Source of the DNA: SG8-4 sp964598225
GTDB lineage: Bacteria; Planctomycetota; Phycisphaerae; Sedimentisphaerales; Anaerobacaceae
Reading direction: 5' to 3'
Assembly: GCA_964598225.1 (NCBI GenBank)
Contig: CAZRBG010000050.1
Location: forward strand, 1 to 43,604
DNA: 43,604 bases
Of the stretch, positions 15,625 to 25,186 are shown piece by piece; positions within the stretch are counted from its first letter, which is position 1, and each line of letters starts with the position of its first letter. The position numbers and the translations under genes were made by a program. The notes below the pieces were generated by a model. That model did no database searches. It worked only from the letters and a program-made list of their open reading frames with translations, and had not been told where the DNA came from.

Positions 15625-16599
15625 CTAAGCTCTCCAGGGCCGCGTCCGGTTCATTGTACCGGACAAGATATCTTTTGCAATCAATACATCTTCGATGACC
15701 TGAAAATCGAACATCCCGACGCACAGGAAGTCCGCCCCGTTCTCGAAGGCAAATTTGAAGCCGTCTCTGGGGTGTATCGCCCCTGCGGCGAGGACTTTGT
15801 ATGCAATCCAGGGTTTTTCCATCGTTTTCATGAACGCTGCGGTCTTTTCGGGATACTTATCCCAGTAATTGTCGGTGCCGTAGTTGTCGATAACGTCTTT
15901 ATGCTGATCGGGCCGACGTTTCGACCAATAATTGGTGCTGTGGTGGGTCTTCATGTAGAAATCGGTGTTCAGCCCCGCCTCTTCACAGGCCACGGGTGTC
16001 CCGAGATTATGCCCGCCGCAACCGGCGATGATGCCGTTTTGCTTGATGAAATCGACAACCTTACCGATCAGGTCCACTCTTCCTTCGCGCGCCCAAAGGT
16101 CGCCGATGTTGCCGATAAGAAAAGCCCCTGTCGCACCAGCATCAATTGCCTTCTTAACGTCACCCGTGAGATCATTGGTTTTTGCATTACATTGCGCCAG
16201 CCATTGAATTTTGCCGCCTCTTTCATTCCGGTATTTGTTCAAAAGCGGCGCCGATCTCGTGCCTGTGATGATGGTATTGATGCCGTTTTCTTCGCATATT
16301 TGAAGTGTCTCGATTATCTTCTCGTCGGTGAAGTAATGCTTGAGCAGCGAGGACGCATAGAGCAGGTCCCTGCTGTGTGCGAATCCACCTATGAGATTGC
16401 CGCCGCAGATTACCCTGCTGATCTTTACCGGCCCGATCGTTCCTGCAGGAAGGCCCTTAACAGACTCAGTGGAAGGCCCCTTCGGTTTGGCCATAGCCGC
16501 CATTAGAGCCTGCTCTTCCAGACTCAGCGCAGACGTGACCGCCGCCGAACCTAAAACTGTTTTCTTTAAAAAAGCGCGACGATTCACCTGCTTTCTCAT
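15625..16599 (-). CDS. Tat-exported TIM-barrel-like protein (paralogue 2)
   Basis: A 324-residue protein from the ATG at 16599 (GGAAAGG just upstream). It begins MRKQVNRRAFLKKTVLGSAA, a Tat signal. It matches paralogue 1 through most of its length: ISRVICGGNLIGGFAHSRDL, CEENGINTII, GGKIQWLAQC, PWIAYKVLAAGAIHPRDGFK, CVGMFDFQVIEDVLIAKD, and the same final RPWRA. The two are therefore tandem duplicates that have diverged. The ankyrin lipoprotein gene lies 37 bases upstream on the same strand, so the three probably form one operon. Function is unknown; an aldo/keto-reductase-type barrel is the best guess. Confidence 0.7.
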   Translation of the reverse strand: MRKQVNRRAFLKKTVLGSAAVTSALSLEEQALMAAMAKPKGPSTESVKGLPAGTIGPVKISRVICGGNLIGGFAHSRDLLYASSLLKHYFTDEKIIETLQICEENGINTIITGTRSAPLLNKYRNERGGKIQWLAQCNAKTNDLTGDVKKAIDAGATGAFLIGNIGDLWAREGRVDLIGKVVDFIKQNGIIAGCGGHNLGTPVACEEAGLNTDFYMKTHHSTNYWSKRRPDQHKDVIDNYGTDNYWDKYPEKTAAFMKTMEKPWIAYKVLAAGAIHPRDGFKFAFENGADFLCVGMFDFQVIEDVLIAKDILSGTMNRTRPWRA

Positions 16600-16636
16600 T
16601 CCTAACCTTTCCAAAGATGCGCACATTCTCCGGGTA

Positions 16637-17434
16637 CTACTGCTGTTGTGTTCCATCCGGATTCAACAGATCGTACAGTTCCTTTTGTCCCTTCTGCTTG
16701 GCAACGTCATACGCAGTCTGTCCTCGCGGATTTTCCGCTGTGATATCCGCCCCCTTTGCGATAAGCAGCTCGACCATTTCAGGATCACCCGAAAGAACCG
16801 CATAGTGCAGAGGACTTCCCTGGGTCTGGTCCTGGGCGTTTACGTCCGAGCCGTCATCGATAAGGAATTCGGCCATGAGCTTGCAGGCCTTCATCGCCGC
16901 AAAGTGCAGCGGCATAATTCCGTTGGTCATTTTAGCTTTGGTATCGGCGCCGTTGGCGATCAGCAGAGCAGCAACCTCCTCGTACCCCGATATTAGTGCC
17001 AGATGCAGGACTGTAAAATCGCCTCTGTCCTTTTCCTTTGCATTGACATCTGCTCCGGCGGCAATGGCTTGCGAGACCGCTTCGAGGTCCCCTTTGGCTA
17101 CCGCCATTCGCAGGTCTTTCATCGCGTCTTCCGACGCAGCGGGTGTGGGGGTTCGTGCGGCAGGTGTGGGTGCGGGTCTGGATACCTCGGCGCGTTTGAC
17201 CGGCACAGATTTCTCAACCGGCTTTTCTGTAACCTCAACAGGAGTCTCTGCGGCCGTCTCATCTGGCTCTGCTTCCTCGCCCACGTCCATTTCTTTGGCC
17301 TGAGCGGCGGTTGTCAACGTCTGTTTCCTGGCCCCCGCCGATGTTTGCTCAGGCTGTTCAGGTTCTTCTTGTTTACATCCTACAGCAACAAACGTCAGGA
17401 TAAGTAATGCACAGAATAGTCTCAACAACTTCAT
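16637..17434 (-). CDS. Ankyrin-repeat lipoprotein
   Basis: A 265-residue protein. The signal peptide ends in lipobox FVAVGC (Cys at about 20). Then comes a proline/threonine/glutamate-rich linker to about residue 100 (for example VEVTEKPVEKSVPVKRAEV). Four ankyrin repeats follow, with the usual signatures: AVAKGDLEAVSQAIAAGADV, TVLHLALISGYEEVAALLIA, MPLHFAAMKACKLMAEFLID and SPLHYAVLSGDPEMVELLIA, each followed by GADx or DGSDV. It is probably lipid-anchored in a membrane and the repeats would bind a partner protein. The downstream genes encode the two Tat-exported paralogues, which are candidates for the partner (inference). The ribosome site is weak. Confidence 0.85.
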   Translation of the reverse strand: MKLLRLFCALLILTFVAVGCKQEEPEQPEQTSAGARKQTLTTAAQAKEMDVGEEAEPDETAAETPVEVTEKPVEKSVPVKRAEVSRPAPTPAARTPTPAASEDAMKDLRMAVAKGDLEAVSQAIAAGADVNAKEKDRGDFTVLHLALISGYEEVAALLIANGADTKAKMTNGIMPLHFAAMKACKLMAEFLIDDGSDVNAQDQTQGSPLHYAVLSGDPEMVELLIAKGADITAENPRGQTAYDVAKQKGQKELYDLLNPDGTQQQ

Positions 17435-17741
17435 AAAGAATTACCCACAATTCTTGGAATACCAAATTCCGGCTCCGGCAAACGCTCCGCTTCACCAATC
17501 GTCTCGAACATTCAACAACTTTCGGCACATCCGTGATGCACAATTCCACCTTACCAAATCACAGCCCCCTTGTCAAGCCCGCAAAGGCATCCCGCAAGGC
17601 CCGATACCAGAAATAGACAGAGAGTTCTTGCCGGTTCCATTTGCTGCTATCTCTACTTGAGATAATAGCAGAACGGAATCCTCGCGTCAACCACATAGCG
17701 TATCTAACCGGCAAACTGTAAAATGTGGAGCCCTCTTTGGC
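17435..17741. other. 307-bp intergenic region
   Basis: It lies upstream of the ankyrin lipoprotein gene and downstream of the glycohydrolase gene, both on the minus strand. I see no gene, terminator hairpin or repeat; it probably includes the promoter of the ankyrin operon. Confidence 0.3.
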
Positions 17742-19445
17742 CTACTGGCTCGTAAATCGGATATCTGCCCAATAACCCGCCTCATACCTCCACCCCGTGG
17801 GCTGGTTGATCAGTTCGAGCTTGACCTTTTCGCCTGCGAAGTCGCACAGGTCGACTTCGACAACGGTCCAGCCATCGGGAGCGGTTTGCTTGTCGATAGG
17901 CTTGCGAAGGACTTCCTTGCCGCCGGCGGTAACTATCAAAAGCCAGTCACCTTCGGGATGACGCCCCACTGTCAGACGCAGGGCGCTCTTTTTTCCCGCA
18001 GGCAGCGAGACTTCCTTGAAAAGCTTACAGCCCGTCGTTTGGTCCAGCGGGTGGGTGACGAGCACATTCTTTTTGCCCAATTCGCTGTTTCGCAGGCCGG
18101 GATTCATGTCGTCTCCGCAATGTTTTGCTTTCCAGCCGGAGGCGAACTTCGAGACCGCGCTGGAAATATCCTTGCCCGCCATGGCAGTTATCTGCGCCAT
18201 TTCCGCCTCGGTGAACTTACTGTTTGCGATCGGGCCGGGCTCCCAGCATTGCTCGAGTTTACTCGGCCTGGGCTTCTCTACCGGTATCACGAACACTTGT
18301 TCGCCATTATCATTTGTCTCCACACGCCCACCGGCTCGTTGAACCGCCTGTCGAACGAGTTTCTTGCTTACTTCGACCAATGTTGGGAAATTGTAAGGGG
18401 TGTGACTGAATTTGCCTTCCGGATTCAGGGCCGACGTGAATTTCTCCGGCAGGTTCTTAAAACCAATCGTGGTGAACAGTATGCCGCCCGCATTCGATGG
18501 ATTGCAGTCGGAATCCTGGCCGCAACGGGTCGAAATGACGATCGTCTTATCGGGATCGCCCTCGCCATACAGCAAACCCATCACGATATAAGCTCCGTTG
18601 ATTTTGGCGTCGATGTTGAAGTCGCCCTTGTTGCAGGAAAAGCGGCGATAGTCGGGATTATCCTGGTACTTGTTCTCGATGAGCTGCCATGTCTTTTGCC
18701 AATCATCGGGATTCTGCTTATACCAGGCCAGAACGTCGCGAATACACTCGGCATACTGGCTGCCTTCGGGAATACACTCAAGTCCGGCACGGACGATCTT
18801 TTCCATATCATTCTCGAAAAAGGCCTCGGCGTACATGCCGCCGACGAATTGGCCACCGTAGAGACCGTCGCCGTAGTTCATGAGGCGCCCGAATTTCTCA
18901 CCCAATTCGATCGCCACATTCGGCAAGCCAGGGGCTATCAAACCCGAATAGTCCGCCTCGATCTGATAGTCTATATCGTCGGCGTGCGTGTTGAATTCCG
19001 GATGGCCGGAGTCCGGGGGAGCAATACCTTTACGCAGATTATCACGGCCGTTTCTGTTCGCGTGCCAGAGCCTGTACCCGCTGTTGGCGAAATCGATCCC
19101 AGCCTGCCGGATCGAAACGTCCATGCCGTAAAGCTCAAGAGTCCGCAGAAAGGTCATTTCGACGTAGATGTCGTCCTGCATAAACTGGTTAATCTTCTCC
19201 GGCTCCCAGGCGGGCATCTTGTCCTCAGGGATGATTTCGCCCCTGTATCTGAATTCGGTCGGTCCGCCCCATCCGACACCGGCCATCTGCCCGATCCAGC
19301 CGCCCTTCATCTTGTCCACGTAATCCTCGACCGTGATGCGGCGAACGGATGCATCTGAAGGGCTACCCGCCTGACAGCCGACCGCGAGCACCGAGCCGAG
19401 AGCGACTGCTGCTAATATCAGACTTGTCAACAAATCCTTAGCCAT
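17742..19445 (-). CDS. Exported ADP-ribosylglycohydrolase-family lipoprotein
   Basis: A 567-residue protein with GGAGGTG before the ATG at 19445. A signal peptide ends in VLAVGC, so it is probably lipid-anchored outside the cytoplasm. From about residue 40 to 350 it follows the ADP-ribosylglycohydrolase (DraG) fold: MKGGWIGQMAGVGWGGPTEF, MQDDIYVEMTFL, HADDIDYQIEADY and the metal-ligand end STRCGQDSDCNPSNAGGI. The DD and GQDSD motifs hold two magnesium ions in the family. The last 160 residues, with WRYEAGYWADIRF, look like a beta-rich carbohydrate-binding-type domain. In planctomycetes and Bacteroidetes, exported members of this fold are probably not ADP-ribosyl hydrolases in the strict sense, so the substrate is uncertain. 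Confidence 0.88.
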   Translation of the reverse strand: MAKDLLTSLILAAVALGSVLAVGCQAGSPSDASVRRITVEDYVDKMKGGWIGQMAGVGWGGPTEFRYRGEIIPEDKMPAWEPEKINQFMQDDIYVEMTFLRTLELYGMDVSIRQAGIDFANSGYRLWHANRNGRDNLRKGIAPPDSGHPEFNTHADDIDYQIEADYSGLIAPGLPNVAIELGEKFGRLMNYGDGLYGGQFVGGMYAEAFFENDMEKIVRAGLECIPEGSQYAECIRDVLAWYKQNPDDWQKTWQLIENKYQDNPDYRRFSCNKGDFNIDAKINGAYIVMGLLYGEGDPDKTIVISTRCGQDSDCNPSNAGGILFTTIGFKNLPEKFTSALNPEGKFSHTPYNFPTLVEVSKKLVRQAVQRAGGRVETNDNGEQVFVIPVEKPRPSKLEQCWEPGPIANSKFTEAEMAQITAMAGKDISSAVSKFASGWKAKHCGDDMNPGLRNSELGKKNVLVTHPLDQTTGCKLFKEVSLPAGKKSALRLTVGRHPEGDWLLIVTAGGKEVLRKPIDKQTAPDGWTVVEVDLCDFAGEKVKLELINQPTGWRYEAGYWADIRFTSQ

Positions 19446-19657
19446 TTCGCACCTCCATAAAGTTTATTAAAAAAGACCGTTAATTCGTCCCGTTCTTATA
19501 GCCTCAATAACCTGCAAGAACAAGTTTTTTTCTTCATCGAGATTATAGTATGACCGCCAACCGGTTATATTTTGAACTGCTGATTTGCATTAACCAGGTT
19601 AGTGTGTATAATATCCTCTGTTCAGGTGATATCGGTTAAACTGCGAATCGAGATTGC

Positions 19658-20671
19658 ATGTTAATAATATTGGAAATCAGGAAACGACTTATATTGGCGG
19701 CGCTGCTCGCGGCGGGTTTAATACCCCAGGTGGTCTTTGCAGACACCTGGCGTCTTGATGCCAACCAGGAGTGGAAGGAGGTCTCAGCCGAACGCAGGGA
19801 AAGTTTCCTGCTGGCACTTGCTAACGCCGATAGATTCGTCAATACCGGCCAGGTCAAGCAGGCCGAGACATCGTTCGATGCTATCGGTGAGGATTTCCCG
19901 GAAATCACGGGACCTGATTTTGAAATCTTTGCCGAAGCAGAGATATACTACAGCAAAGGTAAACTTGCAAAGACTGTAAAAACCTACGACAAGCTGCTAT
20001 CCGAGCATCCGCGGAGCAGTTTCAGGGATGCGGCATTGAAGAGGCAGTTTGCGATCGCGACGTCATTTTTGGCGGGCAAGAAGAAGACCGTGCTCGGATT
20101 CATTAAGCTGCGAAGATACGGCGAAGGCATCGCTATTATGGAGAAAATCACCGACAGAACAGGTTTCGATACGGTGATGGGGATAGATGCAGCCACGGCG
20201 GTAGCTAAAAACTATGAAGAGAGGGGGAAGTGGGAGGAGGCATACCTTAAGTGGTGGGAGATATCTCTCCACTGGCAACGGGGCCCGGTCGGCAGGGATG
20301 CACTGCTGGGAATGGCGAGGTCTAAAATGGCTATTTATAGAAGCTATCCCGAGCAGAAAAGATCGCTCTATGACACTTCATGTCTCAAAATCGCGAAGAG
20401 TTGTTATGAGAGGCTCGGTCGGTTTTATCCGGAAGAAGCTGCGGAAATCGGGGCTTTCAGGACGATCCGGGAAATAGACGAGCAATTAGCTGAAAAACAA
20501 CTCGCTGTAGGCAGGTATTATCAGAAAGTCGGCAACATACGGGCGGCCAATCTCTATTATGATATGATTGTGAGCGACTGGGAAAACACCGAAGCAGCAG
20601 AAAACGCCCGGGAGTTGCTTGTCGAGAACAGGGAGTTGACGGATGAATCTCAGACATCCGCTGAGAAATGA
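19658..20671 (+). CDS. BamD-like tetratricopeptide outer-membrane assembly protein
   Basis: A 337-residue exported protein with signal peptide ending VVFA|D. The body is a series of helical hairpin repeats (for example FEIFAEAEIYYSKGKLAKTV, KTYDKLLSEHPRSSFRDAAL and QLAVGRYYQKVGNIRAANLY), matching BamD/YfiO-type TPR proteins that support beta-barrel assembly; the family hallmark YDxxxxxxPxS/T..A..A is visible. No lipobox cysteine is seen, unlike canonical BamD. It overlaps the LptE-like gene by four bases (ATGA), so the two are coupled, which supports a shared outer-membrane role. Confidence 0.7.
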   Translation: MLIILEIRKRLILAALLAAGLIPQVVFADTWRLDANQEWKEVSAERRESFLLALANADRFVNTGQVKQAETSFDAIGEDFPEITGPDFEIFAEAEIYYSKGKLAKTVKTYDKLLSEHPRSSFRDAALKRQFAIATSFLAGKKKTVLGFIKLRRYGEGIAIMEKITDRTGFDTVMGIDAATAVAKNYEERGKWEEAYLKWWEISLHWQRGPVGRDALLGMARSKMAIYRSYPEQKRSLYDTSCLKIAKSCYERLGRFYPEEAAEIGAFRTIREIDEQLAEKQLAVGRYYQKVGNIRAANLYYDMIVSDWENTEAAENARELLVENRELTDESQTSAEK

Positions 20672-21222
20672 AGAATGGAATTTCCACAATACGGAAGCTT
20701 GGCAAGGGCCTTTCAGCCGCGGCTGTATCTCATGTCGCTTGTTTATGGATTTTGGGGTTTTGCGGCTGCTCCGGCATAGCGGGCTATACTAACGAGTCGC
20801 TGTTCCCACAAAATATGGAAAGTGTTCGCCTGGAAATGTTCGACAACCAGACTTTTCGTCGCGGAGTGGAGTACGAGCTTTCGGATGCACTATCCAAAAG
20901 GATCGAGACCGATACACCGTATAAAATCGTGTCCGACGCCGACCGTGCCGACACCGTAATAAGCGGCCAAATCGTCTCTATTGATGAACTTGGTCTGAGC
21001 ACAGACCGCGATGTCGGCACAGTTCTGGAAAGTGAAGTACTGCTGAGAGCGGTTGTAAACTGGAAGAATCTCAAGACGGGCGATTTAATGATTGACCACA
21101 AAACGGTCAGCGCATCAGCCAGCTATTCCACATATCAGAAGCAGGACTTTAAATATGCCTCTACTTTGGCGGCAAACAATCTTGCACTAAAGATCGTAGG
21201 CCTAATGGAAGGAGGCTGGTAA
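20668..21222 (+). CDS. lptE: LptE-like outer-membrane lipoprotein
   Basis: A 184-residue protein. The signal peptide ends with LGFCGC (Cys at about 33), a plausible lipobox. It continues with SGIAGYTNESLFPQNMESVR, LEMFDNQTFRRGVEYELSDA, and ADRADTVISGQIVSIDELG, matching the LptE family outline: a conserved N-terminal GY, a strand with N.T.R.GLE..LT.AL, and a strand with A...L.G.I. LptE plugs the LptD lipopolysaccharide translocon in the outer membrane. The gene overlaps the BamD-like gene and precedes ftsH by 76 bases. The symbol is by similarity; LptD is not in the window. Confidence 0.7.
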   Translation: MKNGISTIRKLGKGLSAAAVSHVACLWILGFCGCSGIAGYTNESLFPQNMESVRLEMFDNQTFRRGVEYELSDALSKRIETDTPYKIVSDADRADTVISGQIVSIDELGLSTDRDVGTVLESEVLLRAVVNWKNLKTGDLMIDHKTVSASASYSTYQKQDFKYASTLAANNLALKIVGLMEGGW

Positions 21223-21298
21223 AATTACCGGGCATATCACCAGTGATTATTACAGTGGAGTGGTTTGCCCATGTTAAAGGAAACAACGAGAACTAATT

Positions 21299-23323
21299 AT
21301 GGATGAAAATCGAGACCAGAAGACATCCCCGCAACAACGTGGACAGCAAAAGAAGCCGGGCAAGAAACCCCCGTTTCCGCGGTATAAGCGAACGCCGTTC
21401 AGTTACCTCATAATAATTTTAGCTCTGCTGACCTTTCTGATGATGAGCAAACCCTTTTGGAGTGCGGCCGAAAACATCAGATGGGACGAATTCAGGGGTT
21501 ATGTAAACGAGGGGTACATCAAAAAAATAAACGTCAAAGAAACAGAAATCGAAGGTGAATTCAACGAAGCCGGAATGGCCGCTCGGGATGAGGATGCACC
21601 GGAGTCTTTCTCGGTTGATTACAATCCGAACTGGACCGGCGAGGAGTACCTCAGGAGCCTGGAGGACAAAAACATTGAGGTCACTTTTGCCAAGCAGCAG
21701 ATATGGCTGATTATGCTGATGCAGTGGGTGCTGCCGCTGCTTGTCATAGTCGGTTTCTTTTATTTCTTCTTCGCCCGCAATCTTCGCGGAGGCGCCGGGG
21801 GGATGCTCATGTCGTTCGGGCGAAGCAAACACCGCCTCCAGGGCAAGGACCGGGCAAAGGTGACGTTCGAAGATGTTGCCGGTGTAGAGGAAGCAAAGGA
21901 CGAGGTCGCAGAAATAATCGAATTTCTGAAGAATCCCAAGAAATTTCAACGTCTGGGCGGTCGCATTCCGCGCGGAGTATTGCTGGTCGGCCCGCCCGGC
22001 TGCGGCAAGACGCTTCTGGCGAAAGCCATCGCGGGTCAGGCGGACGTGCCGTTCTTCAGCATCTCGGGAAGCGATTTCGTCGAGATGTTCGTCGGCGTCG
22101 GAGCGTCACGTGTTCGAGATCTGTTCAAGCAGGCCAAAGAAAACTCGCCGTGCATTATTTTCCTCGACGAAGTCGATGCAATCGGGCGAAAACGCGGCGC
22201 GGGATTCGTTGGCGGCGGCCACGACGAACGGGAGCAGACACTCAACGCGATCCTCGTCGAGATGGACGGGTTCGATACGAATGATCAGGTAATCGTGATT
22301 GCCGCGACCAACCGCGCAGACATTTTGGATCACGCGCTGACTCGACCGGGGCGTTTCGACAGGCAGATATTTGTGCCGCTGCCCGATTTGAAAGGTCGCA
22401 TCGAGATTCTCAAAGTCCACGCAAAGAAAGTAACGCTTGGGCCTAACTGCAGCCTGGAGAGATTGGCGAGAGGAACTCCGATGTTCAGTGGAGCGGACCT
22501 GGCGGCGATAATCAACGAAGCCGCCCTGGCGGCGACAATGGCAAACAAGGACTATATTGAACTGGCCGATCTGGAGGAGGCCAGGGACAAGGTGCGATGG
22601 GGAAGAGAGAAGAGAAGTAGAATTCTGGACAAGAATGAAAAAGAGATTACCGCGTTTCACGAAGCAGGACATACGCTGGTGCAGTCTCTTGTAAAGGATG
22701 CGGATCCACTGCACAAAGTGAGCATTATCCCTCGCGGGCCGATGGGCGGCGCAACCTTTGCCTTGCCGGAGAAAGATCGAACCATATTTACGAAAAACTA
22801 CTGCATGGCGCTCTTGAAGGTGTGCTTTGGTGGAAGAATCGCCGAGGAAATGTTCTGTAATGACATTTCCAGTGGCGCTCAGTCGGATATTCACCAGGCC
22901 ACCAAAATCGCCAGGCAAATGGTATTGACCTGGGGCATGAGTGATGAGCTTGGTCCCATAAACTACGGACCCGATTTGGCTGTCACGGAGATGGTATACG
23001 CCGGCCCGTCCGAGAAAGAGTACTCGGAAAAGACCGCCGAGGCAATTGACAGTGAGGTCAAGCGAATCATGAACGAGGCGTATGCCAGCGCGAAGCAAAT
23101 AATAGAGAAAAACAAAGAGAAGCTCTCGAACATAGCCAATGCACTGTTGAAATACGAAACCCTCGATGCCGATGAGGTGAAACTGATATTGGAAGGCGGC
23201 ATTATTGACAAGCCCACTGTCACCGATCTGTTGGCCACCGAACAAGCCAAAAGGGGGCAGCAGGAATCGAAGTCCGAGGAAACTGAGCAGTCGCAGGAAC
23301 CGCAGGAGCAACCGGCGGACTGA
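21299..23323 (+). CDS. ftsH: ATP-dependent zinc metalloprotease FtsH
   Basis: A 674-residue membrane AAA+ protease, normal family length. Two membrane helices (residues about 34-52 and 135-157) flank a periplasmic part. The AAA domain has Walker A GPPGCGKT (231-238), Walker B IIFLDEVD (286-293) and the arginine-rich second region of homology ALTRPGRFDR. The protease has the zinc motif HEAGH (454-458) and the third ligand region SSGAQSDIHQATKIARQM. FtsH is an inner-membrane quality-control enzyme that degrades misfolded membrane proteins and, in many bacteria, LpxC, which sets lipopolysaccharide levels. That fits its place directly downstream of LptE-like and BamD-like genes. The basic N-terminus (residues 1-33) is unusually long and proline/lysine-rich. 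Confidence 0.97.
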   Translation: MDENRDQKTSPQQRGQQKKPGKKPPFPRYKRTPFSYLIIILALLTFLMMSKPFWSAAENIRWDEFRGYVNEGYIKKINVKETEIEGEFNEAGMAARDEDAPESFSVDYNPNWTGEEYLRSLEDKNIEVTFAKQQIWLIMLMQWVLPLLVIVGFFYFFFARNLRGGAGGMLMSFGRSKHRLQGKDRAKVTFEDVAGVEEAKDEVAEIIEFLKNPKKFQRLGGRIPRGVLLVGPPGCGKTLLAKAIAGQADVPFFSISGSDFVEMFVGVGASRVRDLFKQAKENSPCIIFLDEVDAIGRKRGAGFVGGGHDEREQTLNAILVEMDGFDTNDQVIVIAATNRADILDHALTRPGRFDRQIFVPLPDLKGRIEILKVHAKKVTLGPNCSLERLARGTPMFSGADLAAIINEAALAATMANKDYIELADLEEARDKVRWGREKRSRILDKNEKEITAFHEAGHTLVQSLVKDADPLHKVSIIPRGPMGGATFALPEKDRTIFTKNYCMALLKVCFGGRIAEEMFCNDISSGAQSDIHQATKIARQMVLTWGMSDELGPINYGPDLAVTEMVYAGPSEKEYSEKTAEAIDSEVKRIMNEAYASAKQIIEKNKEKLSNIANALLKYETLDADEVKLILEGGIIDKPTVTDLLATEQAKRGQQESKSEETEQSQEPQEQPAD

Positions 23324-23371
23324 TCTCGCTTCGCTCTAATCAGGTTCGGGTTCTTCCGGGAGATAAATCCG

Positions 23372-25183
23372 ATGCCAAGAATCTTACCTCTCGCATGTAC
23401 AGCAATGCTTGTATGCATTTCTGCGATCGTGCCTGTTGCCGGGAATCAGGACGCCAACGAATCCGGCACAGTTGAGCTTGCCAGTCACGAGGCGGAATCA
23501 TCTTCTGCACGCATCGAGCCTGCACGGCGGGGTGAAGAAGAAGGTATAGCAGTAATCTTCACTGGAACGCACGATCTCCACTACTACGCCAAGCCGGAAA
23601 CTGCAACTGCACCTGGTTTCGAATTGCAGGTCTCGGCCGGGTCGGACGGTTTGGATTTCGGCGAGCCTGTTTTTCCAAAATGGGAGATATTCAACGATCC
23701 GACGGGCGCCCGCGTTGAAGTTTACGCAGGTGATTTCACCGTCTTTGTGCCGATAACGGGACTCAAAGAAGGCGCTACCGGCAATCAGCACGACGTCGAG
23801 GTCACGATCTCGGGACAGGCCTGCACCAGTAAAATCTGTCTCATGCCGTTCGAGAAGACCTTGCAAACAAGAATCGACTGGAACAACCGTGACTCCTGGC
23901 GACAGATCACCCTGGAAGATAGCAAAGAAAGCCGTCCCGCCGCCGAGACCTCGCAGGTGCCGGATTATTCGGTATGGCTTGCGCTGGCAATCGCATTCGT
24001 TGCCGGGCTGGCCCTTAACATCATGCCGTGTGTCTGGCCGGTCCTGCCTGTAATCATAATGAGGGTCGTTGAGCAGGCAAAACAGGGAAGGAGACAATCC
24101 CTCACGATGGGGTTGGTCTTCTGCCTGGGTATACTGCTGTTCTTCGCAGCTTTGGCAACCGCCAATATCATTCTGCAAAGCTTTTACGACCGGAGTCTGA
24201 GCTGGGGCGACCACCTTCGCAACCCTATGGTTGTAACCGCACTGTCGCTCCTGATGGTCATACTCGCCCTTTTCATGTTCGGGGTCTTCACGTTCGCTGT
24301 TCCATCGTCGATTGCGAGTAAGTCCGGTTCGGGCAAGGGTTATACCGGCTCGGTAGGTATGGGCTTTCTCGCCGCAATACTGAGCACACCGTGCAGTTTC
24401 GGGCCTCTTACGTTAGCATTTGTCTGGGCGCAGGGGCAGTCTCTCGCTATGGGAACGTTAGTCATAATGGTCATCGGGCTCGGTATGGCGGCGCCATACG
24501 CCGTCCTGACGTCAATGCCCGGCTGGCTCGAAAAACTGCCGCGGGGCGGACGCTGGCTGGAGTTGTTCAAGCAGTCGCTCGGTTTTGTGCTGCTGATCAT
24601 AGCGGCCAAGCTGTTCAAGGCCGTTCCCGATGAAAATAAGATCGACCTGCTGTACTTTGCCGTAATCCTTAGTTTCGGAATATGGGTGTGGGGCACGTGG
24701 ACCCCCTACGGCACGAGACTCTCTCGCAAGCTGCTTGTCCGGGGTTTTGCCGTGTTGTTGGTGATTTCGTCTTTCTGGTTCTTCTTCAAGCCCGAACCTA
24801 TCGACTGGCGGCAATACGATCGTGACCTGATCCAGTCTGCAAAATCCGAAGATACGCCGGTGCTCATGAAGTTCACTGCGGACTGGTGTACGAACTGCGA
24901 AGTCGTGGATAAATTCGTTTACGAGCGCAAAGACATCGCCAGATTGATCGAAGAAAAAGGCATCCTCGCGATCAAAGGCGACACAACGCGATCTACGCAG
25001 CCGGCAAGAGTCGACCTGGAGAACGTTTATAACGAACCCGGGGTCCCAGTGACAATACTTTGGCTTCCGGACAAAGACGAACTCGTCCGATTCCGTGAGA
25101 TATTCTTTGGCGATAAGCTCAAAGAACTGCTGGAGGCTCTGCCGGACGAAGATAAGACAAAAGCTGCTGAAGGAGCTGCGTAA
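23372..25183 (+). CDS. dsbD: Thiol:disulfide interchange protein DsbD
   Basis: A 603-residue protein with signal peptide, a periplasmic N-terminal DsbC-like domain with its cysteine pair C151/C156 (QACTSKICLMPF), eight-ish membrane helices with the paired cysteines C220 (NIMPCVWPVLP) and C341 (STPCSFGPL), and a C-terminal periplasmic thioredoxin domain with CTNC at 506-509 (DWCTNCEVV). All three redox modules of full-length DsbD are present. It passes electrons from cytoplasmic thioredoxin to periplasmic partners. It lies 48 bases after ftsH and is followed three bases later by the endonuclease III gene, so they may be transcribed together. Confidence 0.93.
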   Translation: MPRILPLACTAMLVCISAIVPVAGNQDANESGTVELASHEAESSSARIEPARRGEEEGIAVIFTGTHDLHYYAKPETATAPGFELQVSAGSDGLDFGEPVFPKWEIFNDPTGARVEVYAGDFTVFVPITGLKEGATGNQHDVEVTISGQACTSKICLMPFEKTLQTRIDWNNRDSWRQITLEDSKESRPAAETSQVPDYSVWLALAIAFVAGLALNIMPCVWPVLPVIIMRVVEQAKQGRRQSLTMGLVFCLGILLFFAALATANIILQSFYDRSLSWGDHLRNPMVVTALSLLMVILALFMFGVFTFAVPSSIASKSGSGKGYTGSVGMGFLAAILSTPCSFGPLTLAFVWAQGQSLAMGTLVIMVIGLGMAAPYAVLTSMPGWLEKLPRGGRWLELFKQSLGFVLLIIAAKLFKAVPDENKIDLLYFAVILSFGIWVWGTWTPYGTRLSRKLLVRGFAVLLVISSFWFFFKPEPIDWRQYDRDLIQSAKSEDTPVLMKFTADWCTNCEVVDKFVYERKDIARLIEEKGILAIKGDTTRSTQPARVDLENVYNEPGVPVTILWLPDKDELVRFREIFFGDKLKELLEALPDEDKTKAAEGAA

Positions 25184-25186
25184 GAA

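Noticed and set aside
15292..16506. 404-codon open frame antisense to the Tat-exported paralogues
   Set aside because: The strand that encodes two clear paralogues with Tat signals is real; the antisense frame has no family pattern.
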